From: JBOZRQ01 sp050789255
GTDB lineage: Bacteria; Bacillota; Sulfobacillia; Symbiobacteriales; Symbiobacteriaceae
Assembly (NCBI GenBank): GCA_050789255.1
Contig: JBOZRQ010000010.1
Span: 152,208 to 216,207, forward strand
Direction of reading: 5' to 3'
DNA length: 64,000 bases
Positions 59,081-64,000 of the stretch are shown here, in pieces. Position numbers and translations under genes: made by a program. Below the pieces are notes generated by a model. The model was not told the origin of the DNA. It worked only from the letters and a program-made list of their open reading frames with translations, and made no database searches. Position 1 is the stretch's first letter. Each line of letters starts with the position of its first letter.

Positions 59081-60413
59081 GAGGCTTGCCAAGCCCTCCT
59101 GTCGGACCGGGTGCCACATAATCCTGCACAACCTGCCGCCCTCGCCGGACCAGCTTTCCGGTCATGATCGAGTACGGCAGCAGGCGCACCGCCACAAAGT
59201 CGGCGATGGCGCAGGTAATCAACAGTGGAACCAGGGCATCAAAGTGACCGGTAACCTCCGCTGCGAACAGGATTGCGGCCAGGGCTGCCCGCACTGAGGC
59301 GCCGAACAGCGCCGCCATGACCACCAGCGCCACCATGCCGGCGGGGATTCCCGACCAAGCATGGGTCACATGACCAATCAGGGCGCCGCCCGCTCCACCT
59401 ATGATCAACACCGGCGCCAGCACCCCGCCCGAGGTCCCCGACCCCAGGGAGACCGACCAGGCGGCAAACTTACCCACGAGGATCGCGGCCACCAGCCCCA
59501 CGCCCAACTGACCGCTGAGCACCCCCGCAATACTGTCGTACCCCACCCCGAGCGCCCGGGGAAAGAAGATCCCGGTCACCCCGACCAGGAGGGCGCCCAC
59601 CACTGGGCGGGTTGTAGCGTTCAGGCCCGGAATAACGTCATACAGGTCCTCAATCCGGTACAGCAACCACGTTATGCCGGCCGCAGCGACGCCGGCCGCC
59701 ACGCCGAAGCCCACATACCAGGGCAGGTGCCCCGCCTCCACCGGGACCACCGGCACGTTGGGAAAGAGCGGCCCGCCCTCTCCCATGACCAGGGAGCGCA
59801 CCGCCGCGACCACCCCGGTGGCCACGGCAACGGGGATGAAGGAGCGGGTAGAGAACTCGAAGAGCAGCAGCTCGGTCACCAGCAGCACCGCCGCGATCGG
59901 CGTCCCGAAGATCGCTGTCATGCCGGCCGCTGCCCCGGCGGCGAGCATCACCTTTCGTTCCGCCGCCGAAGCCGGCATCACCTGCCCGAGCAGCGACCCG
60001 AGCGCGCCGCCCGTCATGATAATTGGCCCCTCAGCCCCGTAAGGCCCGCCGGTGCCAATCGAGACCGCCGCCGAGATGGGCTTCAATATGGCCACCTTGA
60101 CGTCGATCTTGCTTTCCCGGAGGAGCACCGCCTCCATCGCCTCAGGGATGCCGTGCCCGCTGATCATCTTGCTGCCGTACCGGATCATCAGACCGATGAC
60201 CACGGCGCCAAGCACAGGAAAAACCGCCGTCCACCACCGCCCCGCATAAGGCGATCCGTGCGGTTCCACCAGATGCCAGCCAACCTGCCCGAACCAGACC
60301 AGGTTCAACAGCAAGGCGATCATCCGGGTCAGCACGAACGCCGCTCCGGTCCCTCCAAGACCCAACAGCCCGCCGATCCAAATCATGCGCCCGAGCCGGA
60401 ACTCCCCACTCAC
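59061..60413 (-). CDS. CLC-family chloride channel or H+/Cl- exchanger
   Basis: The 450-residue membrane protein has the CLC selectivity-filter segments SGHGIPEAMEA, GTGGPYGAEGPIIMTGGALG (with the gating glutamate in AEGP) and GSGTSGGVLAPVLIIGGAGG. It has the usual multi-helix double-barrel-type layout without CBS domains. Transport direction and exchange stoichiometry cannot be decided here. The GTG at 60413 follows GGGAG by eight bases; the ATG at 60434 has no clear site. It is the first gene of the CLC-MarR operon. Confidence 0.9.
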   Translation of the reverse strand: MSGEFRLGRMIWIGGLLGLGGTGAAFVLTRMIALLLNLVWFGQVGWHLVEPHGSPYAGRWWTAVFPVLGAVVIGLMIRYGSKMISGHGIPEAMEAVLLRESKIDVKVAILKPISAAVSIGTGGPYGAEGPIIMTGGALGSLLGQVMPASAAERKVMLAAGAAAGMTAIFGTPIAAVLLVTELLLFEFSTRSFIPVAVATGVVAAVRSLVMGEGGPLFPNVPVVPVEAGHLPWYVGFGVAAGVAAAGITWLLYRIEDLYDVIPGLNATTRPVVGALLVGVTGIFFPRALGVGYDSIAGVLSGQLGVGLVAAILVGKFAAWSVSLGSGTSGGVLAPVLIIGGAGGALIGHVTHAWSGIPAGMVALVVMAALFGASVRAALAAILFAAEVTGHFDALVPLLITCAIADFVAVRLLPYSIMTGKLVRRGRQVVQDYVAPGPTGGLGKPHGTTAD

Positions 60414-60449
60414 AGGCTCTACTCCCTTTCGCATCCCGATGTCGCATTG

Positions 60450-60464
60450 TATCGCAGTGCGATA
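60450..60464. promoter_or_regulatory. 15-bp palindromic operator in the CLC-MarR promoter
   Basis: TATCGCAGTGCGATA is a perfect palindrome with one central base. On the minus strand it directly adjoins TACAAT, a good -10 element. Size and position fit a MarR operator. Confidence 0.6.
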
Positions 60465-60497
60465 TAAACAGGACCAGAAAGGTGCTGGAAAAAGGGA

Positions 60498-60528
60498 CCA
60501 GCCCGCATCCCAGTGGGGTGCGGGCTGG
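60498..60528 (-). terminator. intrinsic terminator after sucD
   Basis: CCAGCCCGCA pairs with TGCGGGCTGG, followed on the minus strand by TCCCTTTTTCC. Confidence 0.9.
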
Positions 60529-60541
60529 CGTGTGGAAGAAG

Positions 60542-61414
60542 TTACTTGAGCGAAGACTTGACCAGGTCGGCCACTTCCCAGGGGAGAGCAGCGACCTTGA
60601 CGCCAGCGGCGGTGAGGGCTTCTACCTTGGACTGGTAGGTGCCGCGGTTGCCCTCGATGATGGCGCCCGCATGGCCCATGCGCTTGCCAGCCGGCGCAGC
60701 CTTACCGGCAAGGTAGGCCACGACAGGCTTCTTGACATACTTCTGGATGTAGTCAGCCGCGAGCTCTTCCTGAATGCCGCCGATCTCGCCGACCATCACG
60801 ATGGCCTCGGTCTCGGGGTCGTTGTTGAACAGCTCGAGGGCGTCCACGAAGTTGGTGCCAATGACCCGGTCGCCGCCCATGCCGATGACGGTGGTCTGGC
60901 CCAGGTTGTTGTTGCTCAGGCCATAGGCGATCTCGTAGGAGAGGGTGCCCGAGCGGGCCACAATGCCTACGGGACCGGGCTTGTAGATGTGGTTGGGCAT
61001 GATGCCCATCTTGGCCTTATGTCCGGGGGAGATCAGGCCGAACGTGTTGGGGCCGACGACCCGCACGCCGTGCTTCTTGGCGTACTGCATGATCTCCATG
61101 GTCTCCTGGGTGGGAACGTGCTCGGGGATCAGCACCAGCACCTTGATGCCGGCGTGGATCGCCTCAAAGGCAGCGTTCTTGACGCCCGGAGCCGGAACGA
61201 ACATGATGGAGGCGTTGGCGCCGCCCTTCTCGACGGCCTCATGCACGGTGGCGTACACGGGCACGCCGTGGACCTCCTGGCCGGCCTTGTCAAAGTTGAC
61301 GCCGCCCACCACGTTGGTACCGAAAGCCAGCATCTGCCCGGTGTGGAACTGGCCCTGGGAGCCGGTGGCGCCCTGCACGACCACCCGGGTGTCCTTGTTG
61401 ATAATAACGGCCAT
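60542..61414 (-). CDS. sucD: succinyl-CoA synthetase alpha subunit
   Basis: The 290-residue subunit binds CoA and carries the phospho-histidine. Landmarks are VVVQGATGSQGQFHTGQML (CoA-binding), VGPNTFGLISPG, the glycine-rich GIVARSGTLSYEIAYGL, GTNFVDALELFNNDPETEAI, and GKRMGHAGAII with the active-site histidine. Together with SucC it converts succinyl-CoA to succinate with nucleotide triphosphate formation. It starts six bases after sucC, whose last codons contain its GGAGG site. Confidence 0.96.
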   Translation of the reverse strand: MAVIINKDTRVVVQGATGSQGQFHTGQMLAFGTNVVGGVNFDKAGQEVHGVPVYATVHEAVEKGGANASIMFVPAPGVKNAAFEAIHAGIKVLVLIPEHVPTQETMEIMQYAKKHGVRVVGPNTFGLISPGHKAKMGIMPNHIYKPGPVGIVARSGTLSYEIAYGLSNNNLGQTTVIGMGGDRVIGTNFVDALELFNNDPETEAIVMVGEIGGIQEELAADYIQKYVKKPVVAYLAGKAAPAGKRMGHAGAIIEGNRGTYQSKVEALTAAGVKVAALPWEVADLVKSSLK

Positions 61415-61420
61415 GCTGGA

Positions 61421-62542
61421 TTACGCCTCCTTCCCGTAGGCAGCCTTGACGACTGCCTGGGCCGCTTCGCCCATCTGAGTGAAAGCCTGAATGCCGTTCT
61501 CGGCCAGCATCTCACGGCCGCGCACATCGTTGGTGCCGACCATGCGCACGACCAGCGGCACGTTGATACCCTTGGTCTTCTTCACCTGAATAATGGCCTC
61601 GGCCACCAGGTCGCAGCGGGTAATGCCGCCAAAGATGTTGACAAAGATCGCCTTGGGGTTGGTAGCCAGCAGGGCGTCGAAGGCCTGCGCTGTGGGCTCC
61701 ACGCCCGAGCCGCCGCCGGCGTCCAGGAAGTTGGCCGGACGGCCGCCATAGTAGCTCAGCACGTCCAGCGTGCCCATGGCCATGCCGGCGCCGTTGGCCA
61801 TAACGGCGATGTCGCCTTCGAGCTGCACGAAGGCCAGGCCGATGGCGCGGACCTTCTTCTCGAGCTCGGTGCCCTCTTCGACCACCGGGAACTCGGGGTG
61901 GCGGAACAGAGCGTCATCCTCTACATTGAAGCGGCCGTCGGCCGCGATCAGGCGGGTGCCGTTGTCGGTCAGGGCCAGCGGGTTGATTTCAACCAGCTCG
62001 GCATCGTACTTGCGGAAGGCGTTGTACATACCGGTCAGGACCTTGATGAACTGCTTGGCCAGGTCGCCCTTCAGCCCGATGCGGCGGGCGATCTCCTGCG
62101 CCTGGAAGGGCAGCAGACCGGTGGTGATGTCGACATGGCTGAAGACGATCTGGTCGTGGGGGACGGACTCGATCTCGACGCCGCCGGCGGCCGAGGCCAT
62201 GATCAGGGGAAGCTTGGCCATGCCGTCGAGGGTGATGGAGACATAGAATTCCTTCTCGATCTTGATCTGGGGATCGACCAGGACCTTGTCCACAATGTAA
62301 CCCTTCAGGTTCATGCCCAGAATCTCGCTCGCCCGGGCCTTGGCTTCCTCGGGAGTGTTCGCCAGCTTGATGCCGCCAGCCTTGCCGCGACCGCCGACCA
62401 GAACCTGAGCCTTGATGGCGCAGGCACCGATCTGACGGGCAGCCTCTTCAGCTTGTTCGGCCGTCTCGCAGACGATGCCGCCGCCGGTGGGTACTCCGTG
62501 CTCTGCCAACATCCGCTTTGCAAGGTACTCGTAGAGCTTCAT
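61421..62542 (-). CDS. sucC: succinyl-CoA synthetase beta subunit
   Basis: The 373-residue ATP-grasp subunit provides nucleotide binding and succinate binding. It begins MKLYEYLAKRMLAEHGVPTG and contains IKAQVLVGGRGKAGGIKLAN, ALDGNGRL-like ALTDNGTRLIAADGRFNVED, NGAGMAMGTLDVLSYYGG and FVNIFGGITRCDLVAE. The ATG at 62542 follows GGAGGTG by five bases; the longer frame to 62701 would cross a terminator and a tandem repeat. It is the first gene of sucCD. Confidence 0.96.
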   Translation of the reverse strand: MKLYEYLAKRMLAEHGVPTGGGIVCETAEQAEEAARQIGACAIKAQVLVGGRGKAGGIKLANTPEEAKARASEILGMNLKGYIVDKVLVDPQIKIEKEFYVSITLDGMAKLPLIMASAAGGVEIESVPHDQIVFSHVDITTGLLPFQAQEIARRIGLKGDLAKQFIKVLTGMYNAFRKYDAELVEINPLALTDNGTRLIAADGRFNVEDDALFRHPEFPVVEEGTELEKKVRAIGLAFVQLEGDIAVMANGAGMAMGTLDVLSYYGGRPANFLDAGGGSGVEPTAQAFDALLATNPKAIFVNIFGGITRCDLVAEAIIQVKKTKGINVPLVVRMVGTNDVRGREMLAENGIQAFTQMGEAAQAVVKAAYGKEA

Positions 62543-62550
62543 CCGTCCAC

Positions 62551-62612
62551 CTCCACCACGTCTCGAAAAACCACTGTCGTAACTCCAACACGTCTCGAAA
62601 AACCACGGACGT
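62551..62612. repeat. two 30-bp direct repeats with 32-bp period upstream of sucC
   Basis: The segments 62551-62580 and 62583-62612 match at 27 of 30 positions; their core CACGTCTCGAAAAACCAC is identical (62557-62574 and 62589-62606). A third partial copy, CCAACACGACT, follows 32 bases later at about 62617. A period of three helical turns in the sucCD leader suggests a regulatory protein-binding array. Confidence 0.75.
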
Positions 62613-62646
62613 ATGTCCAACACGACTGGGAGCCAAAAACAGACTA

Positions 62647-62673
62647 CGCCCGCGGGATTTTTGCCCGCGGGCG
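62647..62673 (-). terminator. hairpin between the helical-protein genes and sucCD
   Basis: CGCCCGCGGG pairs with CCCGCGGGCG; on the minus strand TAGTCTGTTTTTGG follows. It probably ends the operon upstream, or attenuates sucCD. Confidence 0.75.
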
Positions 62674-62771
62674 CAATTCTCCACCTAGGGAATTCTATCA
62701 CAACCGGGGTAGCAATGGAAATGTCGGATGGCGAAATATAGGGAGAGTCCCATCACCATTTCTGATGAGGC

Positions 62772-63107
62772 TCAGTGATACTTGGGAAGGATGCGCTCCT
62801 CCTTCAGATGGGGGAACTGGCCCACCACCATGGAGAGCAGGGCCGAAGCCTTCTTCTGCCGCGCCTCGTCCTTGGCCCACGACGCCACGAGCATGGCGCC
62901 GACAGCGAAGGAGAGCGCCTCCTCCCCCATCTCCATCTCCATGCTGGTCACGGCCAGCACCATATAAGCGTCGCAGCGGAGGACCTCCTGGCCTTTGGGC
63001 ACCATCGCGGCCCGCAGAGCGAACTGGATAGCGCTCAGGTAATCTCCTCGTGAGACGGCACCGTTTGCCTTGTCCAGGTAATTAACGCACTGCTCCATGG
63101 CGATCAT
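62772..63107 (-). CDS. small helical (TPR-like) protein
   Basis: The 111-residue product consists of amphipathic helices in pairs, for example YLDKANGAVSRGDYLSAIQF and AYMVLAVTSMEMEMGEEALS, like tetratricopeptide repeats. No specific family is recognised. The ATG at 63107 overlaps the stop of the gene before it (ATGA), indicating coupled translation; the ATG at 63098 is an alternative. It is followed by a hairpin terminator upstream of sucC. Confidence 0.65.
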   Translation of the reverse strand: MIAMEQCVNYLDKANGAVSRGDYLSAIQFALRAAMVPKGQEVLRCDAYMVLAVTSMEMEMGEEALSFAVGAMLVASWAKDEARQKKASALLSMVVGQFPHLKEERILPKYH

Positions 63108-63415
63108 GCCTTCCGCACCTCTTGCTGGAGTTTTACAATATCAAACAGCCGGTGTGTTACCACGCCTTCGAGTTCGGGCAGCCCTGCGGCCACCGCTGCG
63201 TCTCTGGCGTCGGCCAGGGCTCGCAGCGCCCGGCGCCAATCCTGGGACTCCCTGGCCTGCTCGTAAACCTCCATGCGTTCCCGGAAACGGGTCAACTCGG
63301 TCTCTTTCCCCGGAGCCAGACTGAGTGCCAGTGATTCGGCCAAAGCGTAATCCCCTCTCTCGGCGGCGGCCCGCACCTCTTTGGCGAACCGTGCCGCCTG
63401 TTTGACCGGCTGCAT
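63104..63415 (-). CDS. small helical protein of unknown function
   Basis: The 103-residue protein is charged and almost wholly helical: FAKEVRAAAERGDYALAESL, RFRERMEVYEQARESQDWRR and ALRALADARDAAVAAG. The pattern resembles the TPR-like neighbour, so the two may form a complex. The ATG at 63415 is used; the longer frame to 63445 has a weaker context. It diverges from the SUI1-like gene. Confidence 0.6.
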   Translation of the reverse strand: MQPVKQAARFAKEVRAAAERGDYALAESLALSLAPGKETELTRFRERMEVYEQARESQDWRRALRALADARDAAVAAGLPELEGVVTHRLFDIVKLQQEVRKA

Positions 63416-63512
63416 GCCATCGCCCCCCGCCCTTGACTTCCGCACTCATAAATACGTAAGGGAAAAGAGAATGTTCGATAGTTATTGCACGAAATTTTCG
63501 GAGGTGTGTAAG

Positions 63513-63860
63513 TTGGACTCTAACCGTCGATTGGTTTATAGCACCGACCCGGCTGATAACCAGCGGTGCCCACGCTGCAAGGAGTTGCTGGCCTCTTGCA
63601 CGTGCGTCCCGGAGGAGGCTGTCCCGACCAACCTGACTGTAAAGCTCCGCCTGGAGAAGGGCGGCCGCGGGGGCAAGGCCGTGACCGTGCTGTACGACCT
63701 GCCCCGCAACCCGGCCTTCCTCAAGGAGCTGGCCACCAAGCTGAAAAAGGCCTGCGGCACCGGCGGCACCGCCAAGGAGGACACCGTCGAAATCCAGGGC
63801 GATGTCCGTGAGCGCCTGCGGACCTTGCTGCCAACCTTGGGGTATAAGGTGAAGGGGTAA
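63513..63860 (+). CDS. SUI1/eIF1-like translation factor (YciH family)
   Basis: The 115-residue protein has a short N-terminal region with a cysteine cluster (CPRCKELLASCTC, a probable zinc site) and a SUI1 domain: LTVKLRLEKGGRGGKAVTVL, KELATKLKKACGTGGTAKED and VEIQGDVRERLRTLLPTLGY. Bacterial YciH-type proteins resemble eIF1 and influence start-site fidelity or stress translation. The TTG at 63513 is chosen because GGAGGTG lies six bases upstream; this gives the usual family length. A strong terminator follows. Confidence 0.9.
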   Translation: MDSNRRLVYSTDPADNQRCPRCKELLASCTCVPEEAVPTNLTVKLRLEKGGRGGKAVTVLYDLPRNPAFLKELATKLKKACGTGGTAKEDTVEIQGDVRERLRTLLPTLGYKVKG

Positions 63861-63867
63861 ACGAAAA

Positions 63868-63900
63868 CCCCCGGCCATTTGTTTGGCCGGGGGCATTTTT
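63868..63900 (+). terminator. intrinsic terminator
   Basis: A 10-bp stem CCCCCGGCCA/TGGCCGGGGG is followed by CATTTTTATT. Confidence 0.93.
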
Positions 63901-64000
63901 ATTGGCCGCGGATGCGCGGATGACGCTGATTTTAAGACAAAACGCGGATTTACTAAGGGAGTCAGTCCCGGTAAATATAAATATAATATATTTTTACCAG
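63901..64000. other. AT-rich end of window
   Basis: The last 50 bases are strikingly AT-rich compared with the rest of the window. GGTAAATATAAATAT and ATATATTTTTACC form an imperfect inverted repeat (63971-63998). This may be a promoter region or boundary of a different DNA segment; no gene is visible. Confidence 0.4.

Noticed and set aside
60482..63031. Plus-strand open frame of 849 codons opposite sucCD
   Set aside because: It runs across a terminator and both suc genes and shows only shadow-type composition.

Overview
The window is high-GC bacterial DNA with Firmicutes-style signals: strong GGAGG-type ribosome-binding sites, many TTG and GTG starts, frequent 1-8 base gene overlaps, and compact hairpin terminators shared between convergent genes. 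Three YheC/YheD-type ATP-grasp domains (a family tied to spores), a perfect Spo0A-box sequence, and a MqnP/UbiD/MenG menaquinone cluster fit a high-GC spore former such as Symbiobacterium or a relative. That identification is inference; no rRNA is present to confirm it. I saw no tRNA, CRISPR array, insertion sequence or prophage.

Layout. 1-8.5 kb: the start of hemA (minus, cut by the window edge), a rifampin-phosphotransferase-like PEP-utilising enzyme, a small glutaredoxin-like protein, a membrane protein, a nucleotidyltransferase-fold protein, then an acetyltransferase/mntH/uspA run. 8.5-15.1 kb: an eight-gene minus-strand operon combining menaquinone late steps (UbiD-type decarboxylase, MqnP-type prenyltransferase, MenG methyltransferase) with a complete NitT/TauT-type ABC importer and two GNAT acetyltransferases. 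15.3-19.1 kb: sulfate ABC operon sbp-cysT-cysW-cysA. 19.3-29.4 kb: zinc-ribbon membrane protein, degenerate subtilase, class I aminotransferase, NifX-like protein, fused DppB-DppC permease with an extra C-terminal domain, PLD-like protein, M20 peptidase and a solitary DNA methyltransferase with an unusual iterated upstream region.

29.6-42.7 kb: membrane proteins, a polysaccharide deacetylase, an ECF sigma/anti-sigma pair, then a six-gene plus-strand operon with BchH/BchI/BchD-like chelatase subunits, a flavodoxin-fold oxidoreductase, a TauE-type permease and a lyxose-isomerase-like cupin, closed by a KamA-family radical SAM enzyme on the other strand. 42.8-49.7 kb: a double ATP-grasp protein facing a single one, then the glyoxylate shunt genes aceB-aceA. 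50-58.5 kb: a regulator fused to a C39/BtrH-like domain, a roughly 300-nt highly structured intergenic element (the best candidate for something undescribed), two more ECF sigma/anti-sigma pairs, an EamA transporter and a SIR2-like protein. 58.6-64 kb: MarR-CLC operon, sucCD, two small helical proteins and a SUI1/YciH-like factor.

Metabolically the window joins respiratory quinone synthesis, sulfate uptake, the glyoxylate bypass and succinyl-CoA synthetase (aerobic or microaerobic acetate/fatty-acid carbon use) with three envelope-sensing ECF circuits and spore-associated ATP-grasp proteins. The strongest leads are the long-range-paired RNA candidate at 51739-52040, the regulator/C39 fusion whose linker looks like a promoter region, the methyltransferase iteron cluster, and the chelatase operon without other chlorophyll genes.
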